DNA of 64,000 nucleotides. Source: Phytohabitans sp036906915 (GTDB taxonomy: Bacteria; Actinomycetota; Actinomycetes; Mycobacteriales; Micromonosporaceae). The translations under genes and the position numbers were made by a program. The notes below the pieces were generated by a model. The model was not told the origin of the DNA. It worked only from the letters and a program-made list of their open reading frames with translations, and made no database searches. The stretch lies in the NCBI RefSeq assembly GCF_036906915.1, contig NZ_JBAKHX010000032.1:20416-84415 (forward strand), given 5' to 3'. Every line of letters begins with the position of its first letter. Within the stretch, counting starts at the first letter, position 1. Below, piece after piece: positions 53,901 through 59,889 of the stretch.

Positions 53901-54537
53901 CCAGCAGCTCGTATGCCTGCACCGGCTCGCGCTTGCCTTTGAGGCGCAGCGGCCGGAGCTCGCGCCACGAGGCCACCCGCCGGGTCGCGCTGGAGGTGCT
54001 GGCGCCCGCGTACACCGCACCGACGGCGGCCGCGTCGGCGAGCCGGGCCGCCGTGTTGACCGTGTCGCCGATGACCGTGTACTCGATCGAGGCCTGGATG
54101 CCGGCGACCACGTCGCCGGTGTTGAGCCCGACCCGAAGCCCGAGCGGGGCGCCGCCGCCGCGCTCGTCGTCGAGCACCCGGCGGACCGCGCGCTGCATGC
54201 TGAGAGCCGCGCGCACCGCCCGCTCGGCGTCGTCTTCGTGGGCCACGGGCGCGCCGAAGACCGCCATGATTCCGTCGCCGGTGAGCTTGTCGACGTGCCC
54301 ACCGAAGGTCTTGACCGCCCCGGCCAGCGCCGCCAGCACCCGGTCGGTGACAGCGCCGACCCGCTCCGGGTCGAGGTCTTCGGACCAGGACGTGAAGTCG
54401 GAAAGGTCGCCGAACAGCACGGTCACGACCCGACGCTCGGCGGCGGGCAGCGTGGCGGCTGCGGGCAGCGCGGCACCACAGTTGTGGCAGAAGCGCGCGT
54501 TGGGCACCGCGACGGTGCCGCACACCGGGCAGGTCAC
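50926..54537 (-). CDS. adenylate/guanylate cyclase-AAA ATPase-TPR signalling protein
   Basis: The GTG at 54537 overlaps the stop of the MBL gene (GTGA) and gives 1203 residues; this start places a zinc ribbon (C3, C6, C17, C20) at the very N-terminus. A class III cyclase domain follows (about 35-215; VLFGDLSDFTSWSEDLD, DKLTGDGIMAVFG, EYTVIGDTVNTAAR). A STAND/AAA module comes next (Walker A AEAGIGKTRFAGEAERF near 285; Walker B PLLVIVDDLHDATPE). Long helical TPR-like repeats (700-1195) end the protein. Related proteins in Mycobacterium carry an extra LuxR domain; none is seen here. Effector and second messenger are unproven. Confidence 0.9.
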   Translation of the reverse strand: MTCPVCGTVAVPNARFCHNCGAALPAAATLPAAERRVVTVLFGDLSDFTSWSEDLDPERVGAVTDRVLAALAGAVKTFGGHVDKLTGDGIMAVFGAPVAHEDDAERAVRAALSMQRAVRRVLDDERGGGAPLGLRVGLNTGDVVAGIQASIEYTVIGDTVNTAARLADAAAVGAVYAGASTSSATRRVASWRELRPLRLKGKREPVQAYELLGLHDAPGTRSGLGDEAPFVGRDAEIGRLAGRLAEVIESEQPRVLVLTAEAGIGKTRFAGEAERFAAGYDVGAGRYAARTGARVLSVRCAAFGERRRLAPLADLVRTAIGLPRDAATAVTRTVAEERLKRLGQRLARSQPDAEAPPIAVELLLTLMGYGEMPTAHGVPAGVAEWSPDGPGPDAQAMPVAVAQLLTALAGETPLLVIVDDLHDATPETVDALGVTLARLSGPVLVLLLGRPELVRTAGALTRLSEAEAHTLPPLRGSDAARLLTSYLGGGKLPQPDTDRLLATAQGNAFYLAELVTLLMERGALTPAGRGGGMWRLAPGSLGTRLLSRDLAAVLAARIDALPADARGVLRDAAVIGDTVPGGTLEALRERGSGRSGRPTAVAAVELERAVDELLQRRMLRRTRDGYAFPTPLMREAAYAGIGKADLAERHAALAQWAAPANGAVHAHRIGGFGGMSAADRDAFIADHVEAAAALADAVSLRPDASARTVMPLGVAALGRAARRSLAQGEPTLAVEHAERAARLARDGLPGADRLVLARALLQTGRSGDALAYAEKIAANSGDDAACRAGALLVIGRAHRVLGEPARARQAWQESLQVATEAGLPGPRAEAMRRLGMADYLRGRLAQASSRFAGAYQVDLAAGDRLGQAWSLQDLAWVTTTRGDFAGTDAVLGRAARLFAELGDPTGRAWLRGTTAFARLLAGRLAEARRLARVFLPFGERVGEAWAVGTLRAVEAFAAAEMGDLTEADREARQAYREFDAAQDDWGRGFALVVRGAIARGLGEPEHAIDLLTDALGYAERIAHPLLTGIAGTMRGFVALERGDAAGAECDAQAVITSVEPHNPLAPAQVGPRVLLARARLLSGDTATAVGLLAPIATTAKGPALLFSRRQALASYAAALLANGRPEQALDWARRAIAVPAEDVRSCVTASEVLAEALAATGQHDEAVAAADEAVRLAYSTQRLGERAGADAVRERLAGVQTAP

Positions 54538-55367
54538 GGTGAGTCCAACCACACTTGGCCGGAATCCGATTCCCCGTCGGCGACCCCGAGATACGCCAGT
54601 TGGGCCCGTACCGACCATTCGGCCGCCGGCCACAGCGAGCGGTCGACGTCGGCATAGACCTTTGCCACGACATCGGGCGCGCTGCGTGCCCCCTCGACTA
54701 CGGCCTGTCGTACCTGCTCGAGCCGGGCCTTGCGGTGCGCCAGGTAGAACCGGGCCGCGGCGGCGCAGTCGGCCAGCGCCGGCCCGTGCCCCGGCAGCGC
54801 CGGCACTCCCTCGTACGCCGAAAGTCGCTCCAAGCTCGCCAGGTAGTCACCCAGGTCGCCGTCGGGCCAGGCGACCACGGTGGTGCCCCGGCCCAGGATC
54901 GTGTCGCCGGTGAAGACGGCCCGCTCGCCACCCGCCTCGATCTCGAAGCAGACCGAGTCGCGGGTGTGCCCGGGCGTCGACACCGCGCGGATGTCCAAGC
55001 CGAAGCCGCCCAGGCTCTCATCGGTGTCGAGCGGCTCGACCCCGATGCAGTGCTCCCGGCTGGCCGCGATCACACCGCAGCCGCCCAAGCGCTCGGACAG
55101 GGCCCGGGCGCCCTCGACGTGATCGGGATGCCCGTGCGTGATCAGGACGAAACCGACCGGCGCGTGCGCGGCGACAGCATCCAGGTGCCCGTCGTCGAGC
55201 GGCCCCGGGTCGATCACCACCGCGTGCTCCTCACCAGGCACGCGCAGGATCCAGGTGTTGGTGCCGTCGAGCGTCATCACGCCCGGGTTGGGCGCGCGGA
55301 TAAGCGTCACCCAGCCCGGCGCCTCGTCAGCCAGCGCCCCCGCCGGCGCCGTGACATGCCCCACCAT
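54534..55367 (-). CDS. metallo-beta-lactamase-fold hydrolase
   Basis: 277 residues from the ATG at 55367. The MBL signature THGHPDH is at 77-83, with the later ligands in STPGHTRDSVCF and VFTGDTILG and in ALPGHGPA. The C-terminal helices (RARFYLAHRKARLEQVRQAV in similar form) resemble the LACTB2/RNase-like subgroup. Position before RidA and after crp equals Rv3677c. Its stop overlaps the start of the cyclase-ATPase gene, so that large gene is probably translated from the same transcript. Confidence 0.88.
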   Translation of the reverse strand: MVGHVTAPAGALADEAPGWVTLIRAPNPGVMTLDGTNTWILRVPGEEHAVVIDPGPLDDGHLDAVAAHAPVGFVLITHGHPDHVEGARALSERLGGCGVIAASREHCIGVEPLDTDESLGGFGLDIRAVSTPGHTRDSVCFEIEAGGERAVFTGDTILGRGTTVVAWPDGDLGDYLASLERLSAYEGVPALPGHGPALADCAAAARFYLAHRKARLEQVRQAVVEGARSAPDVVAKVYADVDRSLWPAAEWSVRAQLAYLGVADGESDSGQVWLDSP

Positions 55368-55398
55368 GCCAGCGATGGTACGGCGGTTGTATGACAAC

Positions 55399-55430
55399 GC
55401 TGGTTGGCGCTCGCTCCGCTCGCGCCGGTC
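55399..55430. repeat. short structured repeat copy 3
   Basis: GGTTGGCGC-TCGCTCCGCTC-GCGCCGGTC: the conserved 11-base loop at 55411-55421 is flanked by 9-base arms that pair completely if three G-T pairs are allowed. It lies between the MBL and RidA genes. GCTGGTTGGC before it matches the 5' part of copies at 15459 and 24947. Confidence 0.65.
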
Positions 55431-55439
55431 GTGCGGCGA

Positions 55440-55898
55440 TCAGGCGACCTCGACGATGACGTCGACCTCGACGGGCACGCCCAGCGGCAGCTCCGCGACG
55501 CCCACCGCGCTGCGCGCGTGCTGGCCGGCCTCGCCGAACACCGCGCCGAACAGCTCCGACGCCCCGTTGATCACACCTGGCTGGCCGGTGAACCCATCGG
55601 CCGACGCCACGAACCCGGTCACCTTGACGATCTTGACCACGTTTTCCAGGCCGACGAGCGAGTCGATGGCGGCCAGGGCGTTGAGCGCACATCGCTCCGC
55701 CAGGTCTTTGGCCTGCTCGGGAGAGATCCCGGCTCCGACCTTGCCGGTGGCCAGCACCTTGCCCTCGGCGATCGGCACCTGCCCGGAGACGTACACCAAC
55801 TTGCCGGACTGCACGGCCGGCACGTAGGCCGCGACCGGCGCTGCGACCTGCGGCAGGGTGAGCCCGAGCTCCGCGAGCTTCGCGTACGGATCGGCCAT
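55440..55898 (-). CDS. RidA-family protein
   Basis: 152 residues from the ATG at 55898; GTG one codon upstream is possible. The fold is recognised by VYVSGQVPIAEGKVLATGKVG, the LAAIDSLVGLENVVKIVKVT helix-strand and the C-terminal EVDVIVEVA strand. RidA proteins deaminate reactive enamine/imine intermediates; the classical arginine contact (usually R105 in ArSAVGVAELP-like segments) is present as ARSAVGVAELPLG. Overlaps the DUF4177 gene by one base (TGATG). Same order as Rv3677c-Rv3678c. Confidence 0.9.
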   Translation of the reverse strand: MADPYAKLAELGLTLPQVAAPVAAYVPAVQSGKLVYVSGQVPIAEGKVLATGKVGAGISPEQAKDLAERCALNALAAIDSLVGLENVVKIVKVTGFVASADGFTGQPGVINGASELFGAVFGEAGQHARSAVGVAELPLGVPVEVDVIVEVA

Positions 55899-56056
55899 CA
55901 CGCCGCCCTGGGGCGCTTGAGGTACGCGACGAGCTGCTCGGGGTTGGGCCCCGGCACCACGGCCACCAGTTCCCAGCCGTCCTCACCCCAGTTGTCGAGG
56001 ATCTGCTTGGTCGCGTGCACCAGCAGCGGCACGGTGGCGTACTCCCACTTCTGCAT
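55898..56056 (-). CDS. DUF4177 small protein
   Basis: A 52-residue frame from the ATG at 56056 to a TGA that shares one base with the RidA start. It begins MQKWEYATVPLLVHATKQIL and contains WGEDGWELVAVVPGPNPEQL and YLKRP, a highly conserved actinobacterial small protein (the Rv3678A position). Soluble, alpha/beta, no known function. Its coupling to RidA suggests a shared role. Confidence 0.92.
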   Translation of the reverse strand: MQKWEYATVPLLVHATKQILDNWGEDGWELVAVVPGPNPEQLVAYLKRPRAA

Positions 56057-56153
56057 GCCGGCACCCTAACGTGCCCCTGGACCACGGTCGCCCACCGCGT
56101 GCCCCGGAGCGTTACCCTGACGGGCACACGATCGCGGGCCTGTGGGGGAGACC

Positions 56154-56984
56154 ATGACGCAACCGCCGTACGGCGGCGCCAATCAGCCGCCGGAGGGTCA
56201 GCCTGGCTACCCGCCGCCGGTCGACCCGTACGCCGCCCCACCCGCGCAGCCGACCCCGGCGCCCACCTCGCCACCGCCCAACTACGGCCCCTACCAGCCG
56301 CAGTACGGGCAGCCGACGTCGAGCCCGCCGTACCACGCCCAGCCGACCTCGGGCCAGCCGTACGCGCCGACCTCCGGCTCGCCGTACACGCCGCAGCCGG
56401 TCTCGGGGCAGCCCTACCCGCAGCAGCCCACCTCCGGCCAGCCGTACCCGCCTCAACCGGTCTCCGCTCAGCCGTACCCACCGCAGCCGGTGTCCGGCTA
56501 CCCCGCCTATCCCGGCGGGCCGGTGCCCGGCCCGCCGAAGAAGCGCACCGGTCTGATCATCGCCGCGGTCGTGGCGGCGGTCGCCGTGGTGCTCTGCGGA
56601 GGCGGCATCACCGGCGCGGTCCTGCTGCTGCGCAACACCGAGCCCAACCCCGGCCAGGCCGAGCCGGCGGCCGCCGTGCAGGAATTCCTGAAGGCGGTCT
56701 ACAACGACCAGGATCCCGACAAAGCGACCGATCTAGTGTGTGCCGAGTCGCGCGACGAGGCCGAGATCAAGAAGAAGGTCGACGAGGTTAAGAACCAGGC
56801 CACGAAGTACCAGAGCCCGCGGTACAAGTGGGACGAGCCGAAGGTCGACAACCAGGACGCGGAGAGCGCGAAGGTCTCCGTGAAGGTCACGATGACCACG
56901 TCCGACGAGAAGATCTCCGAGCAGCAGCTCACCTTCACCGTGGTGCAGAAGACCGGCTGGTTCGTCTGCGAGGTCGCTTCATAA
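56154..56984 (+). CDS. proline-rich single-pass protein with DUF4878-like domain
   Basis: 276 residues from the ATG at 56154 (GGGGGAG upstream). Residues 1-125 are a Pro/Gln/Tyr-rich cytoplasmic tail with repeated PTSGQPYPPQPVSGQ-like units. A membrane helix spans about 137-162. The outside domain (about 170-276) begins AAAVQEFLKAVYNDQDPDKA and has two cysteines, resembling DUF4878/lumazine-binding NTF2-like domains of actinobacterial membrane proteins. Role unknown. The architecture resembles that of the minus-strand gene at 12235. Confidence 0.8.
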   Translation: MTQPPYGGANQPPEGQPGYPPPVDPYAAPPAQPTPAPTSPPPNYGPYQPQYGQPTSSPPYHAQPTSGQPYAPTSGSPYTPQPVSGQPYPQQPTSGQPYPPQPVSAQPYPPQPVSGYPAYPGGPVPGPPKKRTGLIIAAVVAAVAVVLCGGGITGAVLLLRNTEPNPGQAEPAAAVQEFLKAVYNDQDPDKATDLVCAESRDEAEIKKKVDEVKNQATKYQSPRYKWDEPKVDNQDAESAKVSVKVTMTTSDEKISEQQLTFTVVQKTGWFVCEVAS

Positions 56985-56994
56985 CGGATCGGAC

Positions 56995-57000
56995 TACGCT
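56995..57000 (+). promoter_or_regulatory. -10 element for a leaderless transcript
   Basis: TACGCT lies six bases before a GTG at 57007, the spacing expected when transcription starts at the first base of a start codon. No clear -35 hexamer is visible. Confidence 0.4.
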
Positions 57001-57006
57001 CGGAGC

Positions 57007-57078
57007 GTGCAACCCAAACCGGACTTCGGGTCGAGCGCCGTCGTGGTCGGCCACGGCTCCTACCGGGAGCGATGGTGA
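57007..57078 (+). CDS. possible 23-codon leaderless leader peptide
   Basis: GTG-initiated frame of 23 codons ending TGA at 57076-57078, overlapping the start of the first ArsA-like gene (ATG 57072; GTG 57075). The peptide ends VVVGHGSYRERW. The placement would couple its translation to the ATPase gene. It is too short to support by codon use, so it remains a candidate. Confidence 0.3.
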   Translation: MQPKPDFGSSAVVVGHGSYRERW

Positions 57079-58034
57079 CCAGCGACCCGAGTGCGGCGTG
57101 GCCCGCGCGGCTGCACGTCGTCACGGGTAAGGGCGGCACCGGCAAGACGAGCGTGGCCGCCGCGCTGGCTCTCGGCCTGGCAGCGGGCGGCAAGCGCACC
57201 CTGCTGGTCGAGGTCGAGGGTCGCCAGGGCATCGCCGAGCTGTTCGAGACCGAGCCGCTGCCGTACGAGGAGCGCCGCATAGCCTCGGCCGACGGCGGTG
57301 GCGAGGTGCGCGCGCTCGCGGTCGACGCCGAGCTGGCGCTGCTGGAGTACCTGGACCTCTTCTACAAGCTGGGCGCGGCCGGCCGGGCACTGCGCAAGGT
57401 CGGCGCGATCGACTTCGCCACGACGATCGCGCCGGGCATGCGCGACGTCCTGCTCACCGGCAAGGTCAAGGAGGCCACCACCCGCACCGCCGAGGGGCGC
57501 CGGGTGTACCACGCGGTGGTCCTCGACGCGCCGCCAACCGGCCGCATCGGCCGCTTCCTGAACGTGACCGCCGAGACCGCGCGGCTCGCCAAGATGGGGC
57601 CCATCAAGACCCAGAGCGAGGGTGTCGCCGCGCTCCTGCGCTCGCCCATCACCGCGGTACACGTGGTGACGCTGCTGGAGGAGATGCCGGTACAGGAGAC
57701 GGTCGACGCGATCAACGAGCTGACCGCCCTGGGCATCCCGATCGGCAAGCTGATCGTCAACGCCACCCGGCCGCCGCTGCTCGCCGACGCACGGGTCACC
57801 CAGGCAGAGCTGCGGCGCGGGCTGGCCGCCGTGGGCCTGCCGACCGAACGAGGCGTGGTCGCCGGTCTGCACGCCGAGGCGAAGGCCCACCAGACCCGCC
57901 GGGCGATGGAAGAGTCGCTGCGGCTGGAGCTGGCGGAGCTAGGGCGCCCGATGGTGGAGCTGCCCTTGCTGCCTGAAGGCGTCGACCGCGCGAGCCTGGG
58001 CAAGTTGACCGCGGCCCTGCTCACACCGCGATGA
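57072..58034 (+). CDS. ArsA/GET3-like ATPase, first of pair
   Basis: 320 residues. The deviant P-loop GKGGTGKTSVAAALALGLAAG is near the N-terminus and the VVLDAPPTGRIGRFLNVT switch II region is clear. The protein corresponds to Rv3679, which with Rv3680 forms an anion-transporter-like ATPase pair; mycobacterial work links the pair to intracellular redox and glycerol tolerance. No ArsB-type pump is adjacent, so membrane transport is not implied. The stop overlaps the second ATPase start (ATGA). Confidence 0.9.
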   Translation: MVTSDPSAAWPARLHVVTGKGGTGKTSVAAALALGLAAGGKRTLLVEVEGRQGIAELFETEPLPYEERRIASADGGGEVRALAVDAELALLEYLDLFYKLGAAGRALRKVGAIDFATTIAPGMRDVLLTGKVKEATTRTAEGRRVYHAVVLDAPPTGRIGRFLNVTAETARLAKMGPIKTQSEGVAALLRSPITAVHVVTLLEEMPVQETVDAINELTALGIPIGKLIVNATRPPLLADARVTQAELRRGLAAVGLPTERGVVAGLHAEAKAHQTRRAMEESLRLELAELGRPMVELPLLPEGVDRASLGKLTAALLTPR

Positions 58035-59194
58035 GCGGGCCGGCGAGATCCGGATACGCTCGACCGGTGCCCTCGCTCGACGTGGACCGCATCCTCGCGG
58101 ACCCCAGCGTGCGGATCGTGGTCTGCTGCGGCTCGGGCGGGGTCGGCAAGACGACCACGGCTGCCGCGCTAGCGCTACGCGCCGCCGAGCATCACGGGCG
58201 CCGCACGGTCGTACTGACGATCGACCCGGCGCGCCGGCTCGCCCAGTCGTTGGGCCTGACCGAGCTGGACAACACCCCCCGGCAGGTCAAGGAGATCGAC
58301 GCTGGCGAGACGGGCGGCGAGCTGCACGCCATGATGCTCGACATGAAGCGGACCTTCGACGAGGTCGTGCTCACCCACACGGACCCGGACCGCGCCGCCG
58401 AGATCTTCGCGAATCCCTTCTATCAGGCGATGAGCTCCACCTTCTCCGGCACGCAGGAGTACATGGCCATGGAGAAGCTGGGTCAGCTGCACGCGCGCGG
58501 CGAGTGGGACCTGATCGTGGTCGACACGCCGCCGTCGCGCTCGGCGCTCGACTTCCTCGACGCGCCGGCCCGGCTCGCCCGGTTCCTCGACGGCCGGATG
58601 CTCCGCCTCCTGCTGGCGCCCGCCCGTGCCGGTGGCCGCAGCATGTTCACGCTGGTGACGGCGTCGTTCAACGTGTTCACCAAGGTCGTGCAGAAAATCA
58701 TCGGGGCGCAGCTGCTGACCGACCTGTCCGGGTTCGTCGCGGCGCTCGACTCCATGTTCGGCGGCTTCAGGCAGCGGGCCGAGCAGACTTACCGGATACT
58801 CCAGGCCGGAGAGACGGCGTTCGTGCTGGTCGCGGCGCCAGAGCCCGACGCGGTCCGGGAGGCCGCGTTCTTCGCGCGCCGCCTGAGCGAGGAGCGCATG
58901 CCACTGGCTGGGCTGGTGCTCAACCGGGTACACCACACGGCGGTGGAACTGTCCGCGGAGCGCAGCCTGGCCGCGGCGGCCGAGCTCGACGAGCTCGGTG
59001 GCCACGAGGCCACCGCCGAAGCGCTGCGGGTACACGCGGCGCTGGCTCAGCAGACGGCACGCGAGCAGAGCGTGGCGGCCGTGTTCACGGAGGCCTTCCC
59101 TGGCGTACCGACGGTCGAGGTAACCGCGCAGCCCGCCGACATCCACGACGTCGACGGGCTGCGTACGGTAGGTGACGCCCTCAGCCGGCGGTGA
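58031..59194 (+). CDS. ArsA/GET3-like ATPase, second of pair
   Basis: 387 residues from the ATG in an ATGA overlap. The P-loop CGSGGVGKTTTAAALAL is near residue 36, with LTIDPARRLAQSLGL, and WDLIVVDTPPSRSALDFLDA as switch II. The corresponding mycobacterial protein is Rv3680; the Streptomyces orthologue also precedes wblA. It very probably forms a heterodimer with the first ATPase. Its last 14 bases overlap the end of the convergent wblA gene. Confidence 0.9.
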   Translation: MSGPARSGYARPVPSLDVDRILADPSVRIVVCCGSGGVGKTTTAAALALRAAEHHGRRTVVLTIDPARRLAQSLGLTELDNTPRQVKEIDAGETGGELHAMMLDMKRTFDEVVLTHTDPDRAAEIFANPFYQAMSSTFSGTQEYMAMEKLGQLHARGEWDLIVVDTPPSRSALDFLDAPARLARFLDGRMLRLLLAPARAGGRSMFTLVTASFNVFTKVVQKIIGAQLLTDLSGFVAALDSMFGGFRQRAEQTYRILQAGETAFVLVAAPEPDAVREAAFFARRLSEERMPLAGLVLNRVHHTAVELSAERSLAAAAELDELGGHEATAEALRVHAALAQQTAREQSVAAVFTEAFPGVPTVEVTAQPADIHDVDGLRTVGDALSRR

Positions 59195-59471
59195 CCAGGA
59201 CCTTCTCCTTGTCACGCATGGCCGCCTCGAACATTTTCCGCCAGCTCCCCACGTGCGGGTGCCGCCGCAACAGAGCGCGCCTCTCGCGTTCGGTCATGCC
59301 ACCCCACACACCGAACTCGATGCGATTGTCCAGCGCATCCGCCAGGCACTCGTAGCGCACTGGACAACTGCGACAGATCCGCTTCGCAACGTTCTGCTCG
59401 GCCCCCTGCACGAAAAGTGCATCAGGGTCCCCGTTCTGGCACGCTGCCATGCTCGGCCAGTCTGTGATCAT
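59181..59471 (-). CDS. wblA: WhiB-family iron-sulfur regulator WblA/WhiB4
   Basis: The ATG at 59471 (GGGGACGGG upstream) gives 96 residues; the longer frame to 59684 is unlikely. Four cluster-binding cysteines (C11, C33, C36, C42) and the GVWGG turn (54-58) followed by MTERERRALLRRHP define a Wbl protein. The gene order with two ArsA-like ATPases and a bifunctional PBP is that of wblA in Streptomyces and whiB4 in Mycobacterium, which supports orthology. Wbl proteins bind a [4Fe-4S] cluster and sigma factor region 4. The 3' end overlaps the convergent ATPase gene by 14 bases. Confidence 0.93.
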   Translation of the reverse strand: MITDWPSMAACQNGDPDALFVQGAEQNVAKRICRSCPVRYECLADALDNRIEFGVWGGMTERERRALLRRHPHVGSWRKMFEAAMRDKEKVLVTAG

Positions 59472-59889
59472 CCCGTCCCCCCTTGCAGTTCCGCTTCCCG
59501 ACTGTCCACACCAATGCCCGGTCGGGAACTCCCCCCGGACACTTGCTGTCCACCCCCCGAGTCCAGCAAGTGCACGTGCAATACTCGCCGGACCATCATG
59601 CTCTGTAGTCGTACGATTACGCAACGTTGTCTGGCAAATCCATCGAACCGGACATCGCGGACGGTTCCCGAGCGTCCGGATCATGGATACCCGGCGGCGA
59701 TCTGCGAAAACTCACGTCAAGTGTCCCGCGAAGGGGTCAAACTCAACATCAGGAGAACGCATCCGCACGCAGGGGGTCGTGCGTCTAGCACAACGAGGCC
59801 AGCGCCCGCAGGACATGCCCGAAAGTCGTAGGACTTTCCTGGGGTCTGCCCCTCGTGGACCTCTCACGTACCCTGACGGGGTGACCTGG
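59472..59889. other. 418-base intergenic region between wblA and the PBP gene
   Basis: No credible gene on either strand. It contains the inverted repeat at 59540-59572, and GAAAGTC/GACTTTC (59821-59827 and 59832-59838) about 50 bases before the PBP start. I found no convincing -35/-10 pair for either divergent gene. Confidence 0.6.
59540..59572. promoter_or_regulatory. inverted repeat in the wblA leader region
   Basis: CACTTGCTG (59540-59548) and CAGCAAGTG (59564-59572) form a perfect 9-base inverted repeat with a 15-base C-rich centre, 69-101 bases upstream of wblA. It is followed by a perfect palindrome TGCACGTGCA at 59571-59580. Either an operator or an RNA hairpin in the wblA leader. 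Confidence 0.35.
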
